A stretch of DNA of 37,817 nt from Bacteroidota bacterium (GTDB lineage: Bacteria; Bacteroidota; Ignavibacteria; SZUA-365). Shown piece after piece: positions 26,108-33,121 of the stretch. How positions within the stretch are numbered: the stretch's first letter is position 1; every line of letters begins with the position of its first letter. The notes below the pieces were generated by a model that saw only the letters and a list, made by a program, of their open reading frames with translations, was not told the origin of the DNA and did no database searches. A program made the position numbers and the translations under genes. Location of the stretch: NCBI GenBank assembly GCA_018224415.1, contig JAGTUZ010000021.1, forward strand, positions 1 to 37,817, read 5' to 3'.

Positions 26108-27619
26108 ATGCCCGGCGCCTACGAACACTTCTTCGACGTAATGGAGGACCTCGGGTTCTTCGAACACATTTACGAGGACCTGCCCGAGGACTTTACCGCC
26201 GTGTTCGAAATCGCGCGTGTGCTCGAAGACGAGAGCAACGAACTCGCGGCGAAGCTGCGGCCCGTGCTCACGCTTACCGCTCCGGGGAGGGGAGAGCCGC
26301 CGCCCGAGGACCGTCCCGACCTCGAGATCATCATCAACGACCAGGAGGAGTTTGAGGCCGGTCTCATCCGCACGCCCCAGCACCTGCCGCGCATCTACAA
26401 TTACCAGTGGCTGCTGCCCTCGCAGGTGTTCGACCATCGGCTGGCCAAAAAGGAGTTGTGGGTCCCGTATCCGCGGGAGCCGCGATATTTTGCTGTCGAT
26501 CCCGAATCCGACGACTACCGGCCCGACCGGCGCAAGCAGAAACTCTATGTCCTGCTCGACACCTCCAGCTCCATGGCCATGAAAAATCGCATTTCCCTGG
26601 CCAAGGCCGTGGTGTACCATTTCCTGAAGCAGAACATGAAGGAACTGGGCTACATCCATCTGCGGACGTTCGACACAAAGATCGGGGAACTGCAGGAAGC
26701 GAGGGATACTGCCAGTTTCCATGCCTTGATCCGTTGCGTCATGCGGCTGCACACCCTGGGAAACGGCACTGCCATGGCACGCGCCATCCGCCAGGCAGTC
26801 GATGACATCAACGCAATGCCGCAGCTGTCCGGCACCGAGATTCTCGTCATCACCGACGGCGCCTGCGCGCTCGACGAGGAGGAAATCCGGACACTGCTCG
26901 GCGATGGCATCGTGATCAACACCGTCAAGATCGGCCGGTCCCAGTTGATCGCCTCGAAGAGCTACATCCGCGACAAGATATTCGAGGAGGACACCGTGCA
27001 GCACAAGCTGATCGACCGCCTGCAGAAACGCGAGACCGAACTCCTCCACCTGCGCGACACCGCGCAGAGTCCCCACATCCGCCGACGCTACGACGACTCG
27101 CTGCGTTCGACGCGGCAGGAAATCAATCGCCAGGTCGACGCCATGACCGAGGAAATCATCGTCGGCTACGGACATGAACTCGAGCGTCTCTCCCACCTGT
27201 ACATCCAGGTCGAGGACGTCGAGCTTCCCGGCCTGTTCAATCTTCGCGAGGAACAGGAAACGGAGATCCGCGATCTATTCCAGCAAGTGGTGAGCGAACT
27301 CGAGCTGCACTGTTCGCTGGATCAGTTGCGCAAGCTCGCTCTCCTCATCGACCATCTCGCCGTGCTCATCAAAAACACACCCGATGCGGAGCTGCGCCGT
27401 CGCTTCGAGGAACTGCGCGAAGAGATCAGCCGACGGCTCACCGAATGCATCGAAAAGCAGATCGCGCAGGGGGGAGGTCCATTACTGCGCTCCCTGACGG
27501 CTGCCGACCGCCACGACCTCGATTTCCTTCTCGCGCACTCGTCCTCCGCGCACATCAATCTCTGGCGCGCCTTCATATGGAAACTCATCGCGGGCCTGCG
27601 GAAAATCGTAGGCTCCTGA
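26108..27619 (+). CDS. VWA-domain protein, partner of the MoxR ATPase
   Basis: 503 residues from ATG 26108, one base after the moxR stop; the longer open frame to 26045 only overlaps moxR. Residues 1-140 are acidic and of unknown fold. A von Willebrand A domain follows, with an apparently intact metal site: DTSSS (Asp151), the Thr of GNGTAMARAI (about residue 221) and ITDGA (Asp250). Residues about 290-490 are long charged helices, probably a coiled coil or helical bundle (LIDRLQKRETELLHLRD and onwards). In ViaA the VWA domain is C-terminal, whereas here it is central, so this is not a standard ViaA. VWA partners of MoxR ATPases bind targets through the metal site and pass them to the ATPase, in the cytosol or at the membrane. 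The stop runs into the 8-bp tandem array. Confidence 0.88.
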   Translation: MPGAYEHFFDVMEDLGFFEHIYEDLPEDFTAVFEIARVLEDESNELAAKLRPVLTLTAPGRGEPPPEDRPDLEIIINDQEEFEAGLIRTPQHLPRIYNYQWLLPSQVFDHRLAKKELWVPYPREPRYFAVDPESDDYRPDRRKQKLYVLLDTSSSMAMKNRISLAKAVVYHFLKQNMKELGYIHLRTFDTKIGELQEARDTASFHALIRCVMRLHTLGNGTAMARAIRQAVDDINAMPQLSGTEILVITDGACALDEEEIRTLLGDGIVINTVKIGRSQLIASKSYIRDKIFEEDTVQHKLIDRLQKRETELLHLRDTAQSPHIRRRYDDSLRSTRQEINRQVDAMTEEIIVGYGHELERLSHLYIQVEDVELPGLFNLREEQETEIRDLFQQVVSELELHCSLDQLRKLALLIDHLAVLIKNTPDAELRRRFEELREEISRRLTECIEKQIAQGGGPLLRSLTAADRHDLDFLLAHSSSAHINLWRAFIWKLIAGLRKIVGS

Positions 27620-27620
27620 C

Positions 27621-27740
27621 GTCCTGACGTCCTCACGCCCTCACGTCCTCACGCCCTCACGTCCTCACGCCCTCACGCCCTCACGTCCTCACGCCCTCAC
27701 GCCCTCACGCCCTCACGCCCTCACGCCCTCACGTCCTCCC
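27621..27740. repeat. 8-bp tandem array, about 15 units
   Basis: Units of the type GCCCTCAC or GTCCTCAC run without interruption from 27621 to 27740. The first (GTCCTGAC) and last (GTCCTCCC) are degenerate, and another half-matching unit (27613-27620) contains the stop of the VWA gene. Eight is not a multiple of three, and the array is intergenic. Its right end is five bases before the -35 of a candidate promoter. Confidence 0.97.
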
Positions 27741-27745
27741 CACCT

Positions 27746-27774
27746 TTGACTTCCAGCACAATTTCTCACATATT
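27746..27774 (+). promoter_or_regulatory. Candidate sigma-70-type promoter of the small-gene trio
   Basis: TTGACT (27746-27751) and CATATT (27769-27774) are separated by exactly 17 bp, in a locally A+T-rich stretch. The ATG of the first small gene is 60 bp further on. It would drive the three genes at 27834-28801. The tandem array ends immediately upstream, where UP elements or activators usually bind. If the organism uses Bacteroidota-type promoters (TTG at -33, TAnnTTTG at -7) this assignment would be wrong. Confidence 0.45.
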
Positions 27775-27833
27775 GGAATACTGAATCACCGGCCTTCGTA
27801 TCATCGAATGTGCCATGAACAAAGGAGAATCGC

Positions 27834-28169
27834 ATGGCGCCTGAGATCAGGCACTGGCCCGAACAGACACCGGAGCGTCGGGCATACGATGCCGTTCGCT
27901 CGGTTCCCGTACAGGAAGAAAACGACACGAACCGCCTTGGCTATCATCTGTTCCTCCATCTGAAGGGGGAACTGCCCGACCTGGACGAAGTGCTGCACGT
28001 TGCACAGGCGAGGTTGCTTTGCTCGAAAGATGAGGCGAAGCGTCTCATCGCTGCTGCACTTGCCGACACGCCGATCGGTCGTGGCGATCCAGACGCAACG
28101 GCGGAAGCCGCATCGACGGCGGAAGCCGGAATGTCGGAAGCCGGCGGAGCGGAAAGCGAGTCGAAGTGA
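27834..28169 (+). CDS. Small acidic protein of unknown function
   Basis: 111 residues. A strong Shine-Dalgarno (AAAGGAG, 27820-27826) fixes the ATG. Residues 1-80 look folded and partly helical (PDLDEVLHVAQARLLCSKDEAKRLIAAAL); the last 30 are a low-complexity Ala/Glu/Ser/Gly tail. No signal peptide or membrane span, so cytosolic. I recognise no family. The stop is overlapped by the GTG of the zinc-ribbon gene, and the STAS gene follows, so the three probably act together. The good ribosome site and coupling argue that it is a real gene despite the lack of known relatives. Confidence 0.7.
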   Translation: MAPEIRHWPEQTPERRAYDAVRSVPVQEENDTNRLGYHLFLHLKGELPDLDEVLHVAQARLLCSKDEAKRLIAAALADTPIGRGDPDATAEAASTAEAGMSEAGGAESESK

Positions 28170-28405
28170 CCGGCCCCGCGGATCCGTCGCAGCCCGATCG
28201 TGCGGAGACGCATGAGGAGCAATTGCGTCGCGAAGAGCGGCGCTGCCCGGAATGCGGCTACGAGATCATGAACCCGCTGACGGACCGCTGTCCCCGCTGC
28301 TTCAGCGCGGTCGCGCGCATGGAAACAAACTGTGGCAGCTGCACTTGGCAGGGCAACTGCGAGTTTGCGCATATCGTGCACGAACACAAAAAACGAACGT
28401 CATAA
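28166..28405 (+). CDS. Small double zinc-ribbon-like protein
   Basis: 79 residues with a GTG start overlapping the previous stop (GTGA at 28166-28169). Cys27, Cys30, Cys42 and Cys45 form a CPxC-type zinc ribbon (RRCPECGYEIMNPL, then DRCPRCFS). A second cluster, Cys56, Cys59 and Cys65, is followed by His69, His72 and His74, which could hold another metal. The N-terminus is charged and probably disordered. Such small ribbons often bind a protein or nucleic-acid partner; nothing here says which. Its partners may be the STAS protein 24 bp downstream and the unknown protein just upstream. No catalytic motif. Confidence 0.72.
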   Translation: MTGPADPSQPDRAETHEEQLRREERRCPECGYEIMNPLTDRCPRCFSAVARMETNCGSCTWQGNCEFAHIVHEHKKRTS

Positions 28406-28429
28406 CACCACTCATAGCAGAGGCACGCA

Positions 28430-28801
28430 ATGCAGATCAAGGAAACAATCGACGGCGACGTCGTGGTGCTCGCACTGAAGGGGAATCTCATGGGCGATCC
28501 CGAAACGACGGAGTTTCGCGACAAGATCAAGGGACTCGTCCGGGACGGCTTCCTGAAGGTCGTGCTCGACGTCTCCAAGATAAAATGGATCAACAGCTCG
28601 GGCCTCGGCGCGCTGATCTCGGCGCTGGCGACGCTTAACAGCAGCGGTGGCGATATGCGCATCGCCAATGTCACCGATAAAATCAACAGCCTGTTCATGA
28701 TCACCCAGCTGATCAAGGTCTTCAAGTCCTTCGAGACCATCGATCGTGCCGTGGCCAGCTTCCTCGTCGATCCCATCTCGGGCAAACCCACCGCGGAGTA
28801 A
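28430..28801 (+). CDS. STAS-domain protein, anti-sigma-factor antagonist type
   Basis: 123 residues, a single STAS domain. DVVVLALKGNLMGD opens the first strands, LKVVLDVSKIKWINSSGLGALISAL carries the loop with Ser56/Ser57 at the position of the phosphorylated Ser of SpoIIAA, and an amphipathic helix (LFMITQLIKVFKSFETIDRAVASFL) follows. In known systems the unphosphorylated form binds a HPK-type anti-sigma kinase (RsbW/SpoIIAB) and frees a sigma factor. No kinase or sigma factor is encoded nearby, so partner genes would be elsewhere. It may act with the zinc-ribbon protein upstream. It is the last gene of the rightward trio; a strong hairpin follows 29 bp after the stop. Confidence 0.9.
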   Translation: MQIKETIDGDVVVLALKGNLMGDPETTEFRDKIKGLVRDGFLKVVLDVSKIKWINSSGLGALISALATLNSSGGDMRIANVTDKINSLFMITQLIKVFKSFETIDRAVASFLVDPISGKPTAE

Positions 28802-28830
28802 ACGGCTGCACGCATCTGCAGAAACGCGTC

Positions 28831-28854
28831 AGGGCGGATCACTTGATCCGCCCT
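28831..28854. terminator. Hairpin between convergent STAS and DUF2723 genes
   Basis: AGGGCGGATC and GATCCGCCCT form a perfect 10-bp stem with an ACTT loop. Only a short, broken T-run follows on the plus strand (TTTGCATTTC). On the minus strand no clear U-tract is seen. It sits 29 bp after the STAS stop and 72 bp after the end of the opposing gene, so it may serve both. Confidence 0.75.
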
Positions 28855-28926
28855 TTGCATTTCTGTCGATGCCGATATTCTTCGCACCGACCGCCGCACG
28901 CGATCGTCGTCGTGGCGCGACCGGGT

Positions 28927-30846
28927 TCAGGGCGCGCCGGCGAGGCGCCGGAGCAGATCAAGAATTGCCGGATCACCTGGCGAGAATTCCAGGGCACGCT
29001 GCAGGGCACGTTCGGCGCGCTCGCGCAAGCCGGCATCGGCGAGATAGATGCCGCGGTTGCCAAACATCGATGCGTACAGGCGACGCATTTCCACCGGGAG
29101 TCGATCGTCGCTGTCGAAGGGCCGGTACACAAGCGGTACGTCTTTTGTCGATGCGGGGTCGGGGAGATCCTCCGGCCGGTACAGACGAAACGCCAGTCCG
29201 GCCGGCACACGCACGTACCCGGGCGCAAACTGCTTCTCCAATTCGATTGTCACGTACACAGGCCGGGTTGCATAGGCGCGGTCCACGATGCCATTGACGA
29301 CGGCATTGAACGCGTCCTCGATCGCTGCCGGATCGTAGGGTTCGCCGCGTTCGAAGCGGCGCAGGTGCACGAGGAAGGTCTCGATCTCCGCGCGCACGGA
29401 CGCGTGGATGTCGGGATGGTTGCTGCGCAGCTGCTCGAAATACCAGGAGCGGCGGAACAGTTCCTTGTCGAGCACAACGATGTCGGGACGCTTGTTCTCA
29501 ACGAGCTGGTAATAATAGGATGCAGAGATCCAGAAATCCCACTGAAAGGACAGCACCACGGCGTCCTTTTCCAGCGAGGCAAACATGTTGTGTGTATAAT
29601 CCTCTACCAGGTAGTTGCCGGCCTGGCTGACGCGTCCCCACTGAAGCAGCAATAGCACCGCGAGCACAACGGCGCCCGGTACGAGCGGGTCACGGAGGCG
29701 CGGAGGGACACCGCGCAGCACGCGCAGTTGCGGCAGGATGCGCAGCCCGAAGGCCGTCCAGATCGCAAGCACGAAAAAGCCGAGCAGGAAATACGAATCG
29801 ATGTCGTTGATGTCATACCCCGCCGCCCAGACCAGGCAGGTGACAAACAGCAGGAGCAGAAAGACACCGAGGGAACGGCGACGCCGGCTCGCCACAACCG
29901 CCCCGATCGCCGCGGGCAGCAGCGCGAGCCAAGCGCTGTCTCGTGCGAAGGCTTCCAGCGCGTACATGAACTGCTTCCCCCATGCCTGCGCACCGGAAAA
30001 CATCCAGACACTGTACTGCTTCCCGCTCACGTGCCAGAACAACCGCTCGAAATCGACGGGATTGCCCCAGTTCAGCGCGGGTCCCGCCGCCGCGCGCAGA
30101 GGGAGGTACAGATACGGCAGCAAGCCAAGCGCAAACGCCGCCGCGGCGAACGCGAAGCCTTTCCCGAATCCTTCGCTGCGCGCATGGGTCAGGAAAAGCA
30201 TCACAAGCAGCGCCGGGAGGAGGAACACCGTGCTCATGTGGTTGGAAAAGGAAAGTCCCAGCAGAAACGCCGTCACCGCCATACGACGCTGCAGGCTGCG
30301 GACATCAGGCACGGGGAGAAAGAACAACCGCGCCGCGCTCCACAGCACAAGGGCGAGCATGAGAATATGCAGCGAATACACTTCGATCGACAACGCGGTG
30401 CGCCAGAACGTACCGCCGAAGGCGAGCACGAGCGCGCCGGACGCGGCCGCACGCAGCAACGTGTCGTCATCCTCTGCCGGAACGGTCGCCTGTGCAGCGG
30501 CTTTCTTCTTGCCCGCGTTCCGGCGCCGTGCCACGTCAGGCAGCGCGCGCAGCAGATCGAAAATCAGCTGCACGGCGACGGCTGCACCAGCTGCCGAAAA
30601 CACGGCGGCAAAGATGTTCATCCGCAGCATCCCGCTGCCGAAGGGCAGCAGCGCCCAGAGCCCAGCCAGCAGTGTGAACAGCGGGTAGCCCGTCGGATGT
30701 GCGATGCCCCAGGTATGCGCGACGGCGGCGAGTTCGCCGGCGTCGATGAAATCCATGGATGGCGCAAGCGTGAACAGATAGAGCAGCAGTGAGACGGCGA
30801 ATACGATGGCGGACGCCAGCAGCCGCCGGCGGCGAATGTCGGTCAT
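28927..30846 (-). CDS. DUF2723 multi-span membrane protein, glycosyltransferase-like
   Basis: 639 residues. About ten to twelve membrane spans fill the first 420 residues. The N-terminal motif LAPSMDFIDAGELAAVAHTWGIAHPTGYPLF matches the DUF2723 family, which is related to the O-mannosyltransferase/PMT (GT-C) fold; its Asp/Glu are the likely catalytic or lipid-sugar-binding residues. The last 200 residues are a soluble, probably periplasmic, domain (VLSFQWDFWISASYYYQLVENKRPDIVVLDKEL). Members probably transfer a sugar from a polyprenyl carrier, but the acceptor is unknown. The ATG lies inside the end of the ABC ATPase gene (4-bp overlap, 30843-30846), an unusual coupling. Confidence 0.87.
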   Translation of the reverse strand: MTDIRRRRLLASAIVFAVSLLLYLFTLAPSMDFIDAGELAAVAHTWGIAHPTGYPLFTLLAGLWALLPFGSGMLRMNIFAAVFSAAGAAVAVQLIFDLLRALPDVARRRNAGKKKAAAQATVPAEDDDTLLRAAASGALVLAFGGTFWRTALSIEVYSLHILMLALVLWSAARLFFLPVPDVRSLQRRMAVTAFLLGLSFSNHMSTVFLLPALLVMLFLTHARSEGFGKGFAFAAAAFALGLLPYLYLPLRAAAGPALNWGNPVDFERLFWHVSGKQYSVWMFSGAQAWGKQFMYALEAFARDSAWLALLPAAIGAVVASRRRRSLGVFLLLLFVTCLVWAAGYDINDIDSYFLLGFFVLAIWTAFGLRILPQLRVLRGVPPRLRDPLVPGAVVLAVLLLLQWGRVSQAGNYLVEDYTHNMFASLEKDAVVLSFQWDFWISASYYYQLVENKRPDIVVLDKELFRRSWYFEQLRSNHPDIHASVRAEIETFLVHLRRFERGEPYDPAAIEDAFNAVVNGIVDRAYATRPVYVTIELEKQFAPGYVRVPAGLAFRLYRPEDLPDPASTKDVPLVYRPFDSDDRLPVEMRRLYASMFGNRGIYLADAGLRERAERALQRALEFSPGDPAILDLLRRLAGAP

Positions 30847-31787
30847 GATGCGCTATCCTCCGGTTTCTCGGTTTCTTCCGGTTTCTCGGTAATGTCCAGA
30901 AAATAGTCTTCCAGCGAACGGCGCGGCGCGAAGGAAGAAACCGCCACACCGCCGGTGACCAGTGCGGCGTTCACCCGCGCCAGCTCGCTCTCGGGCACGT
31001 TGCAGGAGACGCCCTCATCCCGTGTCTCCAGGTCTTCGACGCCGTCGATGCCGCGGAGCAGTTCCATTGCCCGCTCCCGCGGTTCGGCCTGGATGCGCAC
31101 GGTAATGCGGTCATGGCTGAGCAGTTCCCGCACTCCTCCCTGCACGACGAGCTGACCGCGATGCAGGATGCACATGCGCGTGGCCACCAGCTCGATTTCG
31201 TTGAGCAGGTGCGAAGACAGAAACACCGTCATCCCATGATCGCGGTTGAGTCGGCGGATAAGCTCGCGCACTTCCTTCATGCCCTGGGGATCGAGCCCGT
31301 TGGTGGGCTCGTCGAGAATCAGGAGTTCCGGCTCCGCTATCAGTGCCTGGGCGATGCCCAGGCGCTGCTTCATGCCGTGCGAGTATGCCTTGACGCGATC
31401 CCGGGCGCGGTCGGCAAGGCCGACGATGTCAAGCACCTCCATGATGCGCCGCCGGTCGACACGGCCGTAGAGCGCGGCAACGATTTCCATGTTCTTCATT
31501 GCGCTGAGATAGAGATAGAAATCCGGACGCTCGACAAGACCGCCCACGCGCGCGAGCACGCTTCGGTCGGCCGACACCTCACGGCCGAACAGTCGCACCG
31601 ACCCCGTGGTCGGCGTGATCAGGGAGAGGATCATGCGGATGGTCGTGCTCTTCCCCGCCCCGTTGGGACCGAGAAAACCATAGATGTCACCGCGGCGGAC
31701 GGAGAGATCGAGGTTCTGCACCGCATGCCGCTTGCCGAACTGCTTGCCGAGTCCGGTCGTCTGGAGAATGATCTCTGCGTCGCTCAT
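30843..31787 (-). CDS. ABC transporter ATP-binding protein (BcrA/ABC-2 exporter type)
   Basis: 314 residues. Walker A GPNGAGKST (about residue 42), the signature SHGMKQRLGIAQAL in place of LSGGQ, Walker B LLILDEPTNGLDP and the switch His in LSSHLLNE are all present. The 80-residue C-terminal extension is typical of ABC-2 ATPases such as BcrA or NatA. No permease gene is adjacent; upstream is a PepSY-type membrane protein and downstream the DUF2723 protein, whose start it overlaps. So either the permease is elsewhere or one of these neighbours is a functional partner. The extreme C-terminus repeats EKPEET/EKPE through an imperfect 18-bp duplication (30860-30890), suggesting a flexible tail. 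Starts at ATG 31787. Confidence 0.92.
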   Translation of the reverse strand: MSDAEIILQTTGLGKQFGKRHAVQNLDLSVRRGDIYGFLGPNGAGKSTTIRMILSLITPTTGSVRLFGREVSADRSVLARVGGLVERPDFYLYLSAMKNMEIVAALYGRVDRRRIMEVLDIVGLADRARDRVKAYSHGMKQRLGIAQALIAEPELLILDEPTNGLDPQGMKEVRELIRRLNRDHGMTVFLSSHLLNEIELVATRMCILHRGQLVVQGGVRELLSHDRITVRIQAEPRERAMELLRGIDGVEDLETRDEGVSCNVPESELARVNAALVTGGVAVSSFAPRRSLEDYFLDITEKPEETEKPEDSAS

Positions 31788-31832
31788 GTGTCTCCCTGCG
31801 CGGGTGATCGTGGAGCCGGAATGAACGCGGAC

Positions 31833-32396
31833 CTAGAGATAAAGCAGGAGGAACACGGCCGGGATGATCAGTCCCGCCGCAGTCAGCCATGCACCGCGTC
31901 CGGTGATGCCTTTGTTGCCCTTGAGAATGAACAGACCCGAGATCGCCATGATGACCAGCGCGCCGGCAAAAATATCGGAGAACCAGGTCCAGAGATTCCT
32001 CGGCGTGTTGTAATGCAGATAGTTGACCTCGAAAAACACGGCACGCCGCCTCGCGTGTTCGAGCAGTCCTTCGCCCGCCTCGGCATCGACGGTCAAGGAT
32101 CCTCCGTCGAGAAAAATCTTGAGAATGCCGGCTTCGGGGAAATAATGATTTTTGTAGTTGTCCTCCTCGCCCAGCGGTTCAAGCATGGCGAGGGCCATGT
32201 CACGGGTGAAGCCCTCCTGTTCGAAGGGCTTCACCCGCACGTCTTCCTGCGTGATGTGATAGTTCGGATCCCAATCCTTCATGTGATTGAGAGCGATGCC
32301 CGACAGGGCGTAGATCACGGTCATGGCCGCAAAGAAATATCCAAGGTCACGATGGACGGCCTGGTTCCACTTGCGGATGCGTTGTGTCGTCTTCAT
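31833..32396 (-). CDS. PepSY-associated membrane protein
   Basis: 187 residues from ATG 32396; a TTG four codons upstream is in frame but less likely. The order is: an N-terminal amphipathic piece (RKWNQAVHRDLGYF, the usual HxxLG-type start of PepSY-TM proteins), span one (about 20-40, FFAAMTVIYALSGIALNHM), a periplasmic domain of about 80 residues, then span two (WFSDIFAGALVIMAISGLFIL) and span three at the C-terminus. Proteins of this group sit in the inner membrane, and several are linked to metal or haem reduction or uptake. His residues in the first helix could bind haem. It is separated by eight bases from the lipoprotein gene upstream, so the two are probably one unit. Ends with TAG. 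Confidence 0.8.
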   Translation of the reverse strand: MKTTQRIRKWNQAVHRDLGYFFAAMTVIYALSGIALNHMKDWDPNYHITQEDVRVKPFEQEGFTRDMALAMLEPLGEEDNYKNHYFPEAGILKIFLDGGSLTVDAEAGEGLLEHARRRAVFFEVNYLHYNTPRNLWTWFSDIFAGALVIMAISGLFILKGNKGITGRGAWLTAAGLIIPAVFLLLYL

Positions 32397-32404
32397 CGCT
32401 GGGA

Positions 32405-33043
32405 TCAATGTCCTTGGTGTTCGTCTTCGTCGGCGGCTTCTTCCGTTGCGACGGGCGCACTCGAACCATCCTTCATTTCGTAGCTCACGGCGTCGGCATA
32501 CCAGTTCGAAAGATAGGGCTTGCCACTGGCCTTCAGCTCCTCGCGCTTGGCGTTGACGGCATCGAGGCCCTGTGGCTCGACATGTCCGTCGTTTTCCTCA
32601 CATTCGGCGATGGCCGATGGCGTGGCGTGATCATGGTTCTCGTACTCCATACCCTCGCGAAGCTCAGCTTCCCACTCCTCGCGAATCTCAGCTTCCCACT
32701 CGTCAAGATCCGCGGCGTCGATGCGGGTCTCGCGCAGGATGCAGCGGACCACGATGTCGCTGCCTTCGAGTTCACGCGCAAACGCCGCCATTTCCTCCGG
32801 CGCTTCGATGCGGATCTTCACATTGGGTTCAAGATCAGTGATGTGCACGCGACGGCCGCCGTGCTTGCAGACATGCGTCACTGTGCCTTCGAGTGTGATT
32901 TCCTTGCCGAGATATTGGTCGGGACTCTCGAGCAGTTGCGAGACCGTCATCACTTCGCCCGCGTCCGTCTGCTCGCCGTCCTGCTTCTGTCCGCAGGCCG
33001 TGAACAGCAGCGCGACAAGCGCGAGGGATAAAAGCTGTTTCAT
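32405..33043 (-). CDS. Lipoprotein with OB-fold-like domain and Cys/His-rich tail
   Basis: 212 residues from ATG 33043 (AAGGA nine bases before). MKQLLSLALVALLFTACGQK is a lipoprotein signal with Cys17 as the lipidated residue. Residues about 40-105 (LGKEITLEGTVTHVCKHGGRRVHITD, then IVVRCILRETR) look like a small OB-fold of the tRNA_anti-like type, a guess from strand pattern. A duplicated EWEAEIRE/EWEAELRE helix follows. The tail contains ENHDHATPSAIAECEENDGH and ends DEDEHQGH, so many possible metal ligands. It lies directly upstream of the PepSY gene. I infer an envelope protein that may bind a metal or haem for the PepSY protein; the function is not established. Confidence 0.75.
   Translation of the reverse strand: MKQLLSLALVALLFTACGQKQDGEQTDAGEVMTVSQLLESPDQYLGKEITLEGTVTHVCKHGGRRVHITDLEPNVKIRIEAPEEMAAFARELEGSDIVVRCILRETRIDAADLDEWEAEIREEWEAELREGMEYENHDHATPSAIAECEENDGHVEPQGLDAVNAKREELKASGKPYLSNWYADAVSYEMKDGSSAPVATEEAADEDEHQGH
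32653..32700 (-). repeat. 24-bp duplication in the lipoprotein gene
   Basis: Two adjacent 24-bp copies (32653-32676 and 32677-32700) differ at one base. They code for the octapeptides EWEAEIRE and EWEAELRE, a charged helix, and the frame is kept. Confidence 0.93.
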
Positions 33044-33092
33044 GTTCGTTTTCCTTGTATGGATGGGAATCATCAATGGGTCCTGTAAGGAA

Positions 33093-33110
33093 CCGGCGGG
33101 GTTCCGCCGG
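33093..33110 (-). terminator. Possible terminator after hutI
   Basis: CCGGCGG and CCGCCGG form a perfect 7-bp stem with a GGTT loop, starting 12 bp downstream of the hutI stop on the minus strand. There is no clear U-tract, so it may be a weak terminator or only a folded spacer. The 78-bp gap to the lipoprotein ATG also contains that gene's Shine-Dalgarno. Confidence 0.4.
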
Positions 33111-33121
33111 GTTCGCCGGTG

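Noticed and set aside
27621..27740. The 8-bp array as a CRISPR
   Set aside because: Units are 8 bp with no spacers; it is a simple microsatellite.
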